Below are positions 25,109 through 34,442 of a stretch of 64,000 nt of DNA, piece after piece. A program made the translations under genes and the position numbers. Source of the stretch: Actinopolyspora lacussalsi (GTDB lineage: Bacteria > Actinomycetota > Actinomycetes > Mycobacteriales > Pseudonocardiaceae); NCBI GenBank assembly GCA_030803735.1, contig JAURUC010000001.1, forward strand, positions 1,993,501 through 2,057,500, in the 5' to 3' direction. Position 1 is the stretch's first letter. Every line of letters begins with the position of its first letter. The notes beneath the pieces were generated by a model, which made no database searches, was not told where the DNA came from, and saw only the letters and a program-made list of their open reading frames with translations.

Positions 25109-25417
25109 ATGTCACGCGCCGAGCACGGCGAACCGGACGAGCCGGCCGGCCGTTTCGCCGACGACCTGATCGGACTGGACCCGCAAGACCCGGAGGCGCA
25201 GGCGTTCGCCGCGCATCTGGACCGGATGCAGCACTGCGGTTCCCGAGCGACCGTCGAGGGCATGTTGCAGGGGGTCGGCGACTTCGCGCAGAGCGCGAAC
25301 CGACTGCGGGGTGAGCGGAGACTGCTCGCCGTCGTCGTGGTCACGCTGATCCTGCTGGGAGTGGCCTTCACGATATGGAACGCCCTGGTCTTCATGGTGG
25401 CGGCTTTCTCCGGATGA
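25109..25417 (+). CDS. Small single-pass membrane protein, unknown function
   Basis: Protein of 102 residues, ATG 25109. Residues 1-75 are polar and acidic, with a helical stretch DPQDPEAQAFAAHLDRMQHC and VEGMLQGVGDFAQSANRLRG. One C-terminal transmembrane helix follows (LLAVVVVTLILLGVAFTIW, about 73-93) with a short hydrophobic end. This looks like a tail-anchored protein with its bulk in the cytosol. It sits 85 bp before msrB and may be co-transcribed. I do not recognise a family. Confidence 0.65.
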   Translation: MSRAEHGEPDEPAGRFADDLIGLDPQDPEAQAFAAHLDRMQHCGSRATVEGMLQGVGDFAQSANRLRGERRLLAVVVVTLILLGVAFTIWNALVFMVAAFSG

Positions 25418-25502
25418 CTCCCGCCGTCCGGTGGGGCTCGCCGTTCGGTGGGCCCGCGCCTCCTGCGGTGCCGCCGCACTCGCGCGGAATTATCGTGGAG
25501 GT

Positions 25503-25931
25503 ATGGATCCGGTAGTGGGAAGCACCCCCAAGGTCGTCAAGTCGGAACAACAGTGGCGGGAGCGACTCGGCCAGAACGAGTACGCCGTGCTGCGACAGGG
25601 AGCCACCGAAGCGCCGTACAGCGGTGACTACGTGGAGGAGAAGACCCAGGGCGTCTACGAGTGCCGCGCTTGTGGCGCCGAACTGTTCCGCAGCGGCACC
25701 AAGTTCGAGTCGCACTGCGGCTGGCCCTCGTTCTGGGACCCCAGCGACTCGGAAGCGGTCCTGCTCCGGGAGGACCGCTCGCACGGCATGGTGCGCGTGG
25801 AGGTGCTTTGCGCGTCCTGCCACAGCCACCTCGGCCACGTGTTCGAGGGAGAGGGCTACCCCACCCCGACCGACCAGCGCTACTGCATCAACTCCATCGC
25901 GCTGCGGCTGGAGCCGGACGAGAACGCTTGA
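25503..25931 (+). CDS. msrB: Peptide-methionine (R)-S-oxide reductase
   Basis: Repairs methionine-R-sulfoxide in proteins using thioredoxin. 142 residues, ATG 25503 just behind GGAGGT. Two zinc CxxC pairs are present (YECRACGAEL and LCASCHSHLGH). The substrate-binding stretch is FESHCGWPSFWDP and the catalytic Cys is in RYCINSIALRL. Cytosolic. The gene order around it matches the Rv2674 neighbourhood. It lies near other redox genes (peroxiredoxin at 7.3 kb), but no common control is visible. Confidence 0.96.
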   Translation: MDPVVGSTPKVVKSEQQWRERLGQNEYAVLRQGATEAPYSGDYVEEKTQGVYECRACGAELFRSGTKFESHCGWPSFWDPSDSEAVLLREDRSHGMVRVEVLCASCHSHLGHVFEGEGYPTPTDQRYCINSIALRLEPDENA

Positions 25932-26086
25932 CCGAGGCGATCGAGCAGGCGGGGCGGAACTCCGGTCGGGATCAACGCATCCGGAAGGTGAAGTAGCGGG
26001 CGCTGCCCCCGCTTCCGGTGATCGCGGTCTCGGCCAGAGTTTCCACCCGCGCGGGCCAACCGAAACCTCGACTCGCAGCAGCGGCG

Positions 26087-26239
26087 TCACCGACGATCCG
26101 CGTCCAGGTCCTCGAGGATGCCATCAACGGTCACGCCGGTTCCCGTACTCGTCTCGAGCGCTCGGTGCGGCTCAGCGAAAACATCCGGTTCGGGGAGCTT
26201 TTCCGACGGCGAGGCATTCGACACGGCGTCGGAGCTCAT
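26087..26239 (-). CDS. 50-residue micro-ORF translationally coupled to hemQ
   Basis: A 50-residue reading frame whose ATG (26239) overlaps the hemQ stop as ATGA, in a gap that otherwise lacks genes. About three quarters of its codons end in G or C, similar to neighbours. The predicted peptide is acidic and Pro/Glu/Asp-rich ([32 protein letters not shown]) with a short C-terminal helix. No family recognised. It could be a real small protein expressed with the heme operon, or a chance frame. Confidence 0.4.
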   Translation of the reverse strand: MSSDAVSNASPSEKLPEPDVFAEPHRALETSTGTGVTVDGILEDLDADRR

Positions 26240-26934
26240 GGCAGCCGCGCGACCAGGTCCTCCGACCCCACACGCGGCCCGGTGTAGAACGGGGTCTCCT
26301 CGCGCACGTGCAGCCGGGCCTGGGTGCCACGCAGGTGACGCATCAGATCGACGAGCCGGTGGAGCTCGTCCGCCTCGAAGGACAGGATCCACTCGTAGTC
26401 GCCCAGCGCGAAGGCGGGAACGGTGTTGGCCCGCACGTCCGGGTAGTCCCTGGCCTCCTTGCCGTGCTCGACGAGCATGTCCCGCCGCTCCTCGTCCGGG
26501 AGCAGGTACCACTCGTAGGAGCGCACGAACGGGTAGACGCACACGTAGGCACGCGGATCCTCGCCGGCGATGAACGCGGGCACGTGGCTCTTGTTGAACT
26601 CGGCGGGACGGTGCACGGCCACATTGCTCCACACCGGCTCGCTGGCCCGGCCGAGCGGAGTCTCGCGCCGGAAGTCCGAGTAGGCCGCCTGCAGGTCCTC
26701 GATCCGGGAGGCGTGCCACCAGATGAGGAAGTCGGCGTCGGCGCGCATGCCGGAGACGTCGTAGACGCCACGCACCACGAGATCCGAGGAGTCCTCGAGC
26801 CCTTCCAGGAACTGCCTGGTGCTCGCCCCGGCCTTCTCCCTGTCCTCGGGAAGTTCCCCGGCGCGGACGCGGAACACCGACCACATGGTGTAGCGGATCG
26901 TATCGTTCAACTCGGCGTAGTTCAGGCGGGCCAT
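26236..26934 (-). CDS. hemQ: Coproheme decarboxylase HemQ
   Basis: Last step of the coproporphyrin-dependent heme pathway: oxidative decarboxylation of coproheme to heme b with hydrogen peroxide. 232 residues, chlorite-dismutase fold, no signal. Markers: [34 protein letters not shown], the catalytic-Tyr segment [37 protein letters not shown] and the heme-proximal [20 protein letters not shown], ending with FYTGPRV. ATG 26934. It is third in hemE, cgoX, hemQ, 59 bp after cgoX. Confidence 0.95.
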   Translation of the reverse strand: MARLNYAELNDTIRYTMWSVFRVRAGELPEDREKAGASTRQFLEGLEDSSDLVVRGVYDVSGMRADADFLIWWHASRIEDLQAAYSDFRRETPLGRASEPVWSNVAVHRPAEFNKSHVPAFIAGEDPRAYVCVYPFVRSYEWYLLPDEERRDMLVEHGKEARDYPDVRANTVPAFALGDYEWILSFEADELHRLVDLMRHLRGTQARLHVREETPFYTGPRVGSEDLVARLP

Positions 26935-26993
26935 GCCGACCAGTCTGCCACCGTTCTTCCGCCCCGAGGCGGACAGGTGGGCGGGTGTGTGCC

Positions 26994-28403
26994 TCAGGTC
27001 GCGGCCAGCTGTTCCGCGATCGTGGACGCGGCCGACTCGCCGGTGCCGACGCACGCGGGGACCCCGACGCCGTGCAGCGCGGCGCCCGCCACTGCCAGTC
27101 GCGGTGTCCGCGAGACGGCGTCCTCGATACCGGCGACGATCTCGGAGTGCCCCACGCCGTACTGCGGCAGCCCACCGCCCCAACGAACGACGCTGCTCTG
27201 CGAGGGCGGGGCGGTCACGCCGGTGAGTTCGGCCAGATCGGCGCGTACCCGGCGGAGCAGTTCCTCGTCGTCCGGCCGCAGTTCGGCGGGGTCTCCCCTG
27301 CCCACCGAGGCCCGGACCAGCGACTCGCCCTCGCCGCCACGCAGGTGCGGCCACTTGCGACTGGAGAAGGTGAACGCCTTCGCGGTGAACGGAGTCCCGT
27401 CCGTGTGGCGCTCGCCACGGGCGATGAGCACTCCGGAGGCCGCGGGCAGCTCGACGTGGGACGGCAGCGCCAGTCCGATCACGGCCATGGAGGCGAGCCG
27501 GAGGCGACCGAAGCAGTCGGCGGCGTCCGGAACGGGGTCGGCGAGCAGCTTGCGGGCGGCGGGAGCGGGCACGGCCAGCACGACCGCGTCCACATCGAGC
27601 GTCCGGGGACTCGGGGCGGAACCGATGGCCAGGTTCCAGCCCCGGGACAACGGACGCAGGGCACGGACCGGCAGGCCGAGCTCGAAACTCGCTCGCGAGC
27701 GCTTCCGCAGTTCGTCGAGCAGCGTGTCGTAGCCCTGCCGGAACGCCCCGAACACGGGCGGTCTGTCCGTACCGGGTGGCGGCGGTTCGGGCATGGCCGC
27801 GTTGACGGCGGCCGTCAGCGACTCGGCGCCCGCGTCCAGCGCGTTCGCCAGCGCGGGCATGGTGGCGCGCAGCCCCAGGGCGTCGGCCGATCCCCCGTAG
27901 ACCCCGCCGAGCAGCGGCTCCACGAGTCGTTCGACGGCCTCGTGGCCGAGTCGCTCCCGCACCAGAGCACCGACCGAGGCATCGCCGCCGGACAACCGCA
28001 GCGGTTCGAGTGACTCCTCCCGCTCGACGGCACGCACCCCGCTCTCCGAGAGGACCCCGCTGGCGGCCCGTCCGGAGGCGGGTACCCCCATGAGCATCCC
28101 CGCGGGCAGCGAACGATTCCCTCCCCCGGCGCGCACCGTCGCCGAGGCGGGACCGGGATGAACCAGCTCGTCGTCCAGCCCGAGCTCAGCGGCCAGTCGG
28201 GTGACTTCCGGACGCCGCGCCAGGAACGCCTCGGCGCCGAGGTCGTAGCCGCGATCGGCGAGCCGAGCGGTGTAGAGCTTGCCGCCGGTTCGCTCGGCCT
28301 GGTCGAACACCACGATCTCGGCGTGCTCACCCAGCAGCTTCCGCAACCGGTGCGCGGCGGTCATCCCGGCGATACCGCCGCCGATCACAGCGACTCTGGA
28401 CAT
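26994..28403 (-). CDS. cgoX: Coproporphyrinogen III oxidase (CgoX/HemY type)
   Basis: FAD enzyme of 469 residues oxidising coproporphyrinogen III to coproporphyrin III. In HemQ-containing actinobacteria this replaces protoporphyrinogen oxidation. N-terminal FAD fold: [20 protein letters not shown], with [20 protein letters not shown]. Family features include [35 protein letters not shown], the [13 protein letters not shown] region and the C-terminal FAD loop [23 protein letters not shown] 28403, 13 bp after the hemE stop, so it is the second gene of the heme operon. It is likely peripheral to the membrane. Confidence 0.95.
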   Translation of the reverse strand: MSRVAVIGGGIAGMTAAHRLRKLLGEHAEIVVFDQAERTGGKLYTARLADRGYDLGAEAFLARRPEVTRLAAELGLDDELVHPGPASATVRAGGGNRSLPAGMLMGVPASGRAASGVLSESGVRAVEREESLEPLRLSGGDASVGALVRERLGHEAVERLVEPLLGGVYGGSADALGLRATMPALANALDAGAESLTAAVNAAMPEPPPPGTDRPPVFGAFRQGYDTLLDELRKRSRASFELGLPVRALRPLSRGWNLAIGSAPSPRTLDVDAVVLAVPAPAARKLLADPVPDAADCFGRLRLASMAVIGLALPSHVELPAASGVLIARGERHTDGTPFTAKAFTFSSRKWPHLRGGEGESLVRASVGRGDPAELRPDDEELLRRVRADLAELTGVTAPPSQSSVVRWGGGLPQYGVGHSEIVAGIEDAVSRTPRLAVAGAALHGVGVPACVGTGESAASTIAEQLAAT

Positions 28404-28416
28404 GCTTCCGCTCCGG

Positions 28417-29496
28417 TCAGTCTCGGCGGGAGTGCACGAACTCGACGAGCCTGGTCAGCACTTCGGGATCGGTGTCGGGCAGTACGCCGTGGCCGAGGTT
28501 GAAGATGTGCCCACCGGCCGACTCACCCTCGGCGAGTATCCGTTCCGTCTCGCCGCGCACGGACTCCCAGTCCGAGAACAGCACCGCCGGGTCGAGATTT
28601 CCCTGCAACACCGGGCGCGAGGGCTGCAACGGATCGATCCGCGACGCGGCCGTGTCCAACGGGACCCGCCAGTCGACCCCCGTCACGCTGGCGCCGGCCT
28701 CGTGCATCGCTCCGAGCAGTTCACCCGTCCCGACCCCGAAATGGATCCGCGGCACCTCGCCGCCGGTGTACTCCGCTATGCCCCGCAGGATCCGGCTGGT
28801 GTGCGGCTGCACGTAGGTGACGTAGTCACGGGGGGAAAGCGCGCCTGCCCAGGAATCGAACAGCTGGATCGCGTCGACTCCGGCGTCGACCTGCACCCGA
28901 AGGAATTTCAGCGTGGTCTCGGCGAGCTTGCCGAGCAGCGCGTGCCAGGTTTCCGGGTCGGAGTGCATGAGCGCCTTGGTGCGTTCGTGGTTGCGACTCG
29001 GACCGCCCTCGACGAGGTAGGACGCCAGTGTGAACGGGGCCCCCGCGAACCCGATGAGCGGTGTGCTCCCCAGCTCGCCGAGCAACAGCCGGATCGCCTC
29101 GGAAACCCCTTCGACGTGTTCGGTCTCCAGCTCGGGCAGGGCAGCCACGTCGGCGGCACCGCGCACCGGCTGATTGACCACCGGCCCGGTGCCGGAGACG
29201 ATGTCCAGCCCCACTCCGGCGGCGTAGAGCGGAAGCACGATGTCGCTGAACAGGATCGCGGCGTCCACACCGTGCCTGCGGACGGGTTGCATCGTGATCT
29301 CACAGACCAGTTCGGGCGTGAGACAGGCCCGCAGCATGGGAACGCCTTCCCGGACCCGGCGGTACTCCGGCAGCGAACGCCCCGCCTGGCGCATGAACCA
29401 CACGGGGGTGTGTTCGGGAGTTCCGCCGTTCGCGGCCACCAGCAACGGGGCATCGTCGAGCCCGCGTCGGTTGGAGACGTGCGTGGGATGGGTCAT
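28417..29496 (-). CDS. hemE: Uroporphyrinogen decarboxylase
   Basis: Decarboxylates uroporphyrinogen III to coproporphyrinogen III, 359 residues, TIM barrel, cytosolic. Signature 1 [15 protein letters not shown] carries the substrate-binding Arg residues. [20 protein letters not shown] contains the catalytic Asp, signature 2 is [16 protein letters not shown], and [10 protein letters not shown] and [14 protein letters not shown] follow. ATG 29496 has GGAGGA five bases upstream. It is first of the hemE-cgoX-hemQ operon and divergent from the DUF3000 gene; the 350-bp gap holds a perfect 13-bp inverted repeat. Confidence 0.97.
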   Translation of the reverse strand: MTHPTHVSNRRGLDDAPLLVAANGGTPEHTPVWFMRQAGRSLPEYRRVREGVPMLRACLTPELVCEITMQPVRRHGVDAAILFSDIVLPLYAAGVGLDIVSGTGPVVNQPVRGAADVAALPELETEHVEGVSEAIRLLLGELGSTPLIGFAGAPFTLASYLVEGGPSRNHERTKALMHSDPETWHALLGKLAETTLKFLRVQVDAGVDAIQLFDSWAGALSPRDYVTYVQPHTSRILRGIAEYTGGEVPRIHFGVGTGELLGAMHEAGASVTGVDWRVPLDTAASRIDPLQPSRPVLQGNLDPAVLFSDWESVRGETERILAEGESAGGHIFNLGHGVLPDTDPEVLTRLVEFVHSRRD

Positions 29497-29846
29497 CGGA
29501 ATCCTCCGCCGATTCGAAGGGGTCAGGGGCGCCGTAGGGCCGACTCCGGGCCCCGGCCGCCGACGTGACGAACTGTCGCGGAGCCGGAAGGACCACGTCC
29601 GGACAAGCGCAATGGAGCTCCTCGGAAGTCCTCGCGGAACGGCTTGAGCGGGTGGCCGGGTAACGGCACGCCAACCGACGTCTCGGGCACGCCGGAGCCC
29701 CTACACCCGGGTGGTCGGATCCGCCTGGGACGGATCCGACCACATGTTCGCACGCCGTGTGAGGAAGCCGAGCGTCCGGTCCACTGTCCGTGATCTCCGG
29801 CGTGGCGTCGCCACGTGGTTGCGAACAGGTCATACAGTCACCTGCT
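29497..29846. promoter_or_regulatory. hemE/DUF3000 divergent region with perfect 13-bp inverted repeat (29711-29743)
   Basis: No gene recognised in 350 bp. GTGGTCGGATCCG (29711-29723) and CGGATCCGACCAC (29731-29743) form a perfect dyad with a 7-nt loop. Each arm also contains the palindrome CGGATCCG. With both neighbours transcribed away from it, a terminator is not expected, so an operator or leader hairpin is more likely. Confidence 0.5.
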
Positions 29847-30425
29847 GTGACCGAGATGTCGGCTGTTCCCATGGTTTTTCGGGACGCGGTGGCAACACTG
29901 CAGGCCCCACCTCCCCGCAGGGAGATAGAGCTCAGCGAGATACGCCCACCGAAACGGCTCGCTCCGTGGACCTACGCGCTGGCGGCCGAGACGAGCGGTC
30001 CCGAGGGCACGGCCGTCACGGCCCGACTCGTACTGCTGCACGACCCGGAGGGACAGCCCTCGTGGGAAGGTGTGCTGCGGTTGGTCCTATACCTGCGGGC
30101 CGACGTGGGAAGCGAACTGGCCGGTGACCCCGGGTTGGCCGAGCTCGGTTGGTCGTGGCTGACGGGAGCGCTGCACTCGTGCCGCGCCAACCACACGGCG
30201 CTGGGTGGAACGGTTACCGCGACCTGCTCGGCCAGGTTCGGTGACATAGCGGAACCGGCGCGCGAGCACGAACTGGAGCTGCGGGGTTCCTGGACTCCTT
30301 CGGACAGCGAACTGACCGCGCACGCACGCGCGTTCCAGGAAGTGATCGGTACCGCGGCCGGGCTGCCGCCGGTCGGCGTGAGCGTGTTGGGCAACCGGAC
30401 GGCGGAGCGTCGCAGGCACGGCTGA
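29847..30425 (+). CDS. DUF3000 family protein
   Basis: Conserved actinobacterial protein of about 192 residues, unknown function. Core: FRDAVATLQAPPPRREIELS, EIRPPKRLAPWTYALAAET, ARLVLLHDPEGQPSWEGVLR, LVLYLRADVGSELAGDPGLA, ELGWSWLTGAL and TCSARFGDI. There is no signal peptide or membrane segment. The start is uncertain: GTG 29847 or ATG 29856, neither with a clear ribosome site. Its place between hemE and a LuxR regulator/RNase D is conserved in Streptomyces and mycobacteria (Rv2680), as I recall. Confidence 0.85.
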   Translation: MTEMSAVPMVFRDAVATLQAPPPRREIELSEIRPPKRLAPWTYALAAETSGPEGTAVTARLVLLHDPEGQPSWEGVLRLVLYLRADVGSELAGDPGLAELGWSWLTGALHSCRANHTALGGTVTATCSARFGDIAEPAREHELELRGSWTPSDSELTAHARAFQEVIGTAAGLPPVGVSVLGNRTAERRRHG

Positions 30426-30894
30426 CCCCTCGGCGAGTGAATCGCTGCCGCCGGGGCCTGTCGGCTGAGGGCCGCCGAACGGGATCTGCCCAACGGGATC
30501 TGCCGGACGGGCTCCCATCGAGTGAGCTCCGGAGACCTCGGCAGGGCGTCCGTCGGGACGAGTGGCCGTCGTGGCGGCCGGGGACGCGGAACGACGGGGT
30601 GGCCGTCTCGCACCCTTCCGATGTCGTCGGAGACGCGAAGATCGAAAGATCTGTATCGAATCACTACGTTTCGGCGTTAACACTGTTTTTTAATATCACC
30701 CGAAAGAAGTAGGCAGCGTCACATCGAGAGCAACTCGATCGGGATACATACCCGTTTGATCGTCCCAATAATCCGCTCGGACGGTTACGCTACAACCTGA
30801 ACGACACCACTTTCGGTCGATCAGTGGCGCGGCTGATCGGTCGAGAGTCCCGGTGCCGGTCGGGGGGCACGACCGACTCCAGGGAGGTAGTGAC
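30426..30894. promoter_or_regulatory. Long AT-rich leader of the LuxR regulator with inverted repeats
   Basis: No gene in 469 bp. Observed: a tandem acgggatctgcc duplication (about 30478-30505); an AT-rich island (30640-30715) with the imperfect dyad ctac-g-tttcgg (30664-30674) / ccgaaa-ga-agtag (30700-30712) around a T6 run; and a perfect dyad CGATCAG/CTGATCG (30818-30824 with 30833-30839) about 55 bp before the start. The strong AGGGAGGT ribosome site is at 30881-30888. The drop in GC marks a promoter/operator region. Confidence 0.45.
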
Positions 30895-31611
30895 GTGGCT
30901 GCCGTCGGCTTAGGTCAGGCCGCTCGTACCACGCCAGCCGGTGCATTGCCGGCTAACATGGTTCCGCACCCGCGGGAAGAGCTGTTCACGGTGCTCGTGG
31001 TGGACGACCATCCGCTGCTCCGGGAGGCCATATCCTCCCGGCTGCTGCAGATGGGGGCCGGCACGGTGCACGAAGCCGCATCGATGGCCGAGGCCAAGGC
31101 ACGCGCCTTGGCCACCGGTCCGTGCGACCTGGCAGTCCTCGATCTGGGACTGCCCGATGGGACAGGTGTAGACCTGGTTACGGAATTACGTACCCAGGGC
31201 TGGCCACGGATCGTGGTGCTCGCCTCGTCCGATGACCCCTATGCGGTCCGGGCCGCGTTTCAAGCGGGAGCACAGGCATACCTGCTGAAATCGGCCTCAC
31301 CGACCGTGGTCACGGACGGTGTGCGCCGCGTGCTGGACGGTGGTGTGTACGCCGATCCGAACGTGGCTCCGGTGTTGGCCGCCGGTACCCGGGTTCCGGG
31401 TACCGACAACACTCCGCGCGAGCTCTCCGCTCGTGAGATCGAAGTGTTGCAACTGGTGGCGGACGGCCGATCCAACAAAGAGATCGGCGAAACGCTCAAT
31501 TTGTCCGCTTTGACGGTGAAGAGTCACCTGTCACGGATCGGACGCAAATTGGGCACCGGAGACCGGGCCCAGATGGTCGCGTTGGCAATGCGGGCCGGAG
31601 TGATTCGATGA
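30895..31611 (+). CDS. Orphan NarL/LuxR-type response regulator
   Basis: DNA-binding response regulator of 238 residues, GTG 30895 seven bases after GGAGG. Receiver domain about 25-145: TVLVVDDHPLLREAISSRLL, phosphoacceptor Asp in LAVLDLGLPDGTG, switch residues in VVLASSDDPYA and YLLKSASP. C-terminal LuxR helix-turn-helix: LSAREIEVLQLVADGRSNKE, IGETLNLSALTVKSHLSRIG. There is no sensor kinase next to it, and the location between DUF3000 and RNase D is shared with Streptomyces. The unusually long, AT-rich leader suggests control of its own expression. Confidence 0.93.
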   Translation: MAAVGLGQAARTTPAGALPANMVPHPREELFTVLVVDDHPLLREAISSRLLQMGAGTVHEAASMAEAKARALATGPCDLAVLDLGLPDGTGVDLVTELRTQGWPRIVVLASSDDPYAVRAAFQAGAQAYLLKSASPTVVTDGVRRVLDGGVYADPNVAPVLAAGTRVPGTDNTPRELSAREIEVLQLVADGRSNKEIGETLNLSALTVKSHLSRIGRKLGTGDRAQMVALAMRAGVIR

Positions 31612-31700
31612 TCTGACAACAACCATCGAGCCGGTCGGCGGACGGTGAATCGGACCGTTCGGTCCCCTCAGCCGATAGAGGGACGTATCGTCTGTGAGCC

Positions 31701-32966
31701 GTGGATGCTGTTCACCCCGAATCCGCCGAACCGGACCACTCCGAACCAGTGTTGCTGACACGTCCCTCCGGTGGTGTCCCACCGGTGGTCGAGCAGCCCC
31801 GATCCCTGCGTCTCGCTGCCGCGGCACTCGCCGCGGGCAGTGGGCCGATCGCGATCGATACCGAGCGCGCCTCCGGGTACCGCTACTCGCAGCGGGCGTA
31901 TCTGCTGCAGTTACGCCGCGAGGGCACGGGCACGGTACTGATCGACCCGATCGCGCTGAACGGGGATCCGGGGCCGCTCGTCGCCGCACTCGGTGACACG
32001 GAGTGGGTACTACACGCGGCCTCGCAGGACCTGCCGTGTCTGGCCGAACTCGGCCTACGTCCGGACCGGCTCTTCGACACGGAACTGGCGGGCCGACTGG
32101 CCGGCTACGAACGAGTGTCACTCGGCGCACTCGCGGAGCGACTGCTGTCGTACCGGCTGGAGAAGGGACACGGTGCGGCCGACTGGTCACGTAGACCGCT
32201 ACCCCGCGAATGGCTGGTGTACGCGGCGCTCGACGTGGAGCTGTTGGTCGAACTACGTGCCGCGCTACGCGCGGAGCTCGACAGGCAGGGCAAGCTCGAC
32301 TGGGCGATGCAGGAGTTCGAAGCGGTTCGCACGGCTCCGCCGCCACCCGCAAGACCGGAACCGTGGCGTCGAACCTCGGGAATCCACCGGCTGCGGACCC
32401 CGATACAGCTGGCGATCGTGCGCGCGCTGTGGCAACTGCGGGATGACATCGCCCGCCGCCGGGACATCGCGCCGGGACGGATCCTGCCGGACAGCTCGAT
32501 CATCCGGGCGGCGCGGGAGAATCCGGCCACCAGGGAGGACCTCGTCGCGCTGCCGGTATTCGGCGGCAAGCAGCAGCGCAGACGATCCGAGCAGTGGTTC
32601 GAGGCGCTGCGGGACGCACGCGAGCTGGACAAGGAGGAACTGCCCGCCATCACCGCACCGAACGACGGACCACCACCAACGAACAGGTGGGCGGAGCGGG
32701 ACACGGCCGCTGCGTCCCGGCTGAGCGCGGTCCGGAACGTGCTCTCCGGTATCGCCGAGCGGAACAACCTGCCGGTGGAGAACCTGTTGCTGCCGGATCT
32801 GGTGCGCAGGCTCTGCTGGCAACCTCCCTCGGATGGCGGCGTGGCATCGATAGCAGCACAGCTGCACGAACGCGGCGCCCGGCCCTGGCAGGTGGAACTG
32901 ACGGCGGAACCGATCGCGAAAGCGATGGGCGAGTCCGGCGGCGAGGCTTCCGACCAGGTGAAATAA
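31701..32966 (+). CDS. rnd: Ribonuclease D (DEDDy exonuclease with HRDC)
   Basis: 3'-5' exoribonuclease for tRNA and structured RNA maturation, 421 residues from GTG 31701. Exonuclease motifs: ExoI PIAIDTERASGYRYSQRAYL (D-x-E), ExoII LHAASQDLPCLAELGL, ExoIII YAALDVELLVEL (Tyr and Asp). An HRDC domain follows (about 230-310: LAIVRALWQLRDDIARRRDI, PGRILPDSSIIRAA). A C-terminal second HRDC-like helical part contains RNNLPVENLLLPDLVRRLCW. Cytosolic. It lies 90 bp after the LuxR regulator, in the order conserved in Streptomyces. Confidence 0.93.
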   Translation: MDAVHPESAEPDHSEPVLLTRPSGGVPPVVEQPRSLRLAAAALAAGSGPIAIDTERASGYRYSQRAYLLQLRREGTGTVLIDPIALNGDPGPLVAALGDTEWVLHAASQDLPCLAELGLRPDRLFDTELAGRLAGYERVSLGALAERLLSYRLEKGHGAADWSRRPLPREWLVYAALDVELLVELRAALRAELDRQGKLDWAMQEFEAVRTAPPPPARPEPWRRTSGIHRLRTPIQLAIVRALWQLRDDIARRRDIAPGRILPDSSIIRAARENPATREDLVALPVFGGKQQRRRSEQWFEALRDARELDKEELPAITAPNDGPPPTNRWAERDTAAASRLSAVRNVLSGIAERNNLPVENLLLPDLVRRLCWQPPSDGGVASIAAQLHERGARPWQVELTAEPIAKAMGESGGEASDQVK

Positions 32967-33054
32967 TCCGCTCGATTCACGGTCCGCGGCTTCGGTCCGT
33001 ACTGGTCCGACGGCGGTGTCACGGCTGTGGTTCAGCAGACATCGATCCCACTGG

Positions 33055-33100
33055 TTACCGTCCGGTAATGAGCGCTAGAGTGCACGTTACCGGCCGGTAG
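33055..33100. promoter_or_regulatory. Twin TTACCG-N2-CGGTAA operators ahead of fadAB
   Basis: TTACCGtcCGGTAA (33055-33068, perfect dyad) and TTACCGgcCGGTAG (33087-33100, inner 12 bp perfect) have centres 32 bp apart, about three helical turns. They sit 70-115 bp before the fadA start in the 200-bp gap after RNase D. The overlapping dyads upstream of fadB2 (2862-2885) are related. The pattern is typical of a TetR-family repressor of fatty-acid degradation. Confidence 0.6.
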
Positions 33101-33170
33101 CGGCAGAGCCCGCCGTCGGGCAACGGAGCCGCCCGGCCTGGCGCGTACCCACATCGACAAGGAGCACGCC

Positions 33171-34442
33171 GTGGCAGCACCTGCGTCGGCAGCAGCCGAC
33201 AAGAGCAGCGGCCCCGCACCGGCGGGAACGCCGCGTGCCCTCAGGAACGTGGTCTTCGTCGACGGCGTCCGCACGCCGTTCGGCAAGGCAGGAACCAAGG
33301 GCATCTACGCCGAGACCCGAGCTGACGATCTCATCGTCAAGGTCATTCGGGAACTGTTGCGGCGGCAGCCCGATCTTCCACCGGAACGGATCGACGAGGT
33401 CGCCATCGCGGCCACCACCCAGATCGGCGACCAGGGACTGACGATCGGCAGGAACGCGGCCCTGCTCGCCGGACTGCCCAAATCCGTACCCGGCTTCGCG
33501 ATCGACCGGATGTGCGCCGGTGCGATGACGGCGGTCACCAACGTCGCGGGCGGCATCGGATTCGGCGGCTACGACATCGCCGTGGCGGGCGGGGTCGAGC
33601 ACATGGGCAATCACCCCATGGGCGAGGGGGTGGATCCCAATCCGCGATTCGTGTCCGACAACCTGGTCGACTCCTCCGCGCTGGTGATGGGTTCCACCGC
33701 CGAGAACCTGCACGACCGGTACCCGAACCTGACCAAGCAGCGCACCGACGCCTACGCCGCGCTCAGCCAGCAGCGATACGAGGCGGCGGCGAACGCGGGC
33801 AGGATCGGCGCGGACCTGGTCCCGGTGGCCACCCGCTCCAGCGAGTCCGGCTGGGGACTGGCCACCGCCGACGAACCTCCCCGCCCCGGAACCACCGCGG
33901 AGTCCCTGGCAGGACTCAAGACCCCCTTCCGGCCGCACGGCCGGGTGACTCCGGGCAACTCCGCGGGACTCAACGACGGCGCGACCGGCTGTGTCGTCGC
34001 CGACGAGGACACCGCCCGTGAACTGGGGCTTCCCGTCGGGATGCGCATGGTCGGCTACTCCTTCGCCGGTGTGGAGCCCGAGGTCATGGGAGTGGGACCG
34101 GTGCCGGCCACCGAGAAGGCGCTGCACCGGGCGGGGCTGTCCATCGACGACATCGGACTCTTCGAGATCAACGAGGCGTTCGCGGTCCAGGTGCTGGCCT
34201 TCCTCGAACACTTCGGAATGGCCGACGACGACCCCAGGGTCAACAAGTGGGGCGGAGCGATCGCCTGCGGACACCCGCTGGCCTCCTCGGGGGTACGGCT
34301 GATGACCCAGCTGTCCAGGCAGTTCGCCGAGCATCCGGAGGTTCGCTACGGCATCACCACCATGTGCGTCGGCTTCGGCATGGGCGGCACGGTGATCTGG
34401 GAGAACCCGAACCACGACAAGACCGCCGGGGGCGCCAAGTGA
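33171..34442 (+). CDS. fadA: Acetyl-CoA acyltransferase (3-ketoacyl-CoA thiolase)
   Basis: Last step of beta-oxidation: thiolytic cleavage of 3-ketoacyl-CoA. 423 residues from GTG 33171 behind AAGGAG. The N-terminal ~22 residues are Ala-rich extension, then VVFVDGVRTPFGKAGTKG. Active-site Cys in GFAIDRMCAGAMTAV, signature GGVEHMGNHPMG, NEAFAVQVLAFLEH, catalytic His in GAIACGHPLASSGVRL, and the second Cys in TTMCVGFGMGGTVIWE. It forms the trifunctional fatty-acid oxidation complex with FadB; its stop overlaps the fadB GTG by 4 bp. Confidence 0.96.
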   Translation: MAAPASAAADKSSGPAPAGTPRALRNVVFVDGVRTPFGKAGTKGIYAETRADDLIVKVIRELLRRQPDLPPERIDEVAIAATTQIGDQGLTIGRNAALLAGLPKSVPGFAIDRMCAGAMTAVTNVAGGIGFGGYDIAVAGGVEHMGNHPMGEGVDPNPRFVSDNLVDSSALVMGSTAENLHDRYPNLTKQRTDAYAALSQQRYEAAANAGRIGADLVPVATRSSESGWGLATADEPPRPGTTAESLAGLKTPFRPHGRVTPGNSAGLNDGATGCVVADEDTARELGLPVGMRMVGYSFAGVEPEVMGVGPVPATEKALHRAGLSIDDIGLFEINEAFAVQVLAFLEHFGMADDDPRVNKWGGAIACGHPLASSGVRLMTQLSRQFAEHPEVRYGITTMCVGFGMGGTVIWENPNHDKTAGGAK

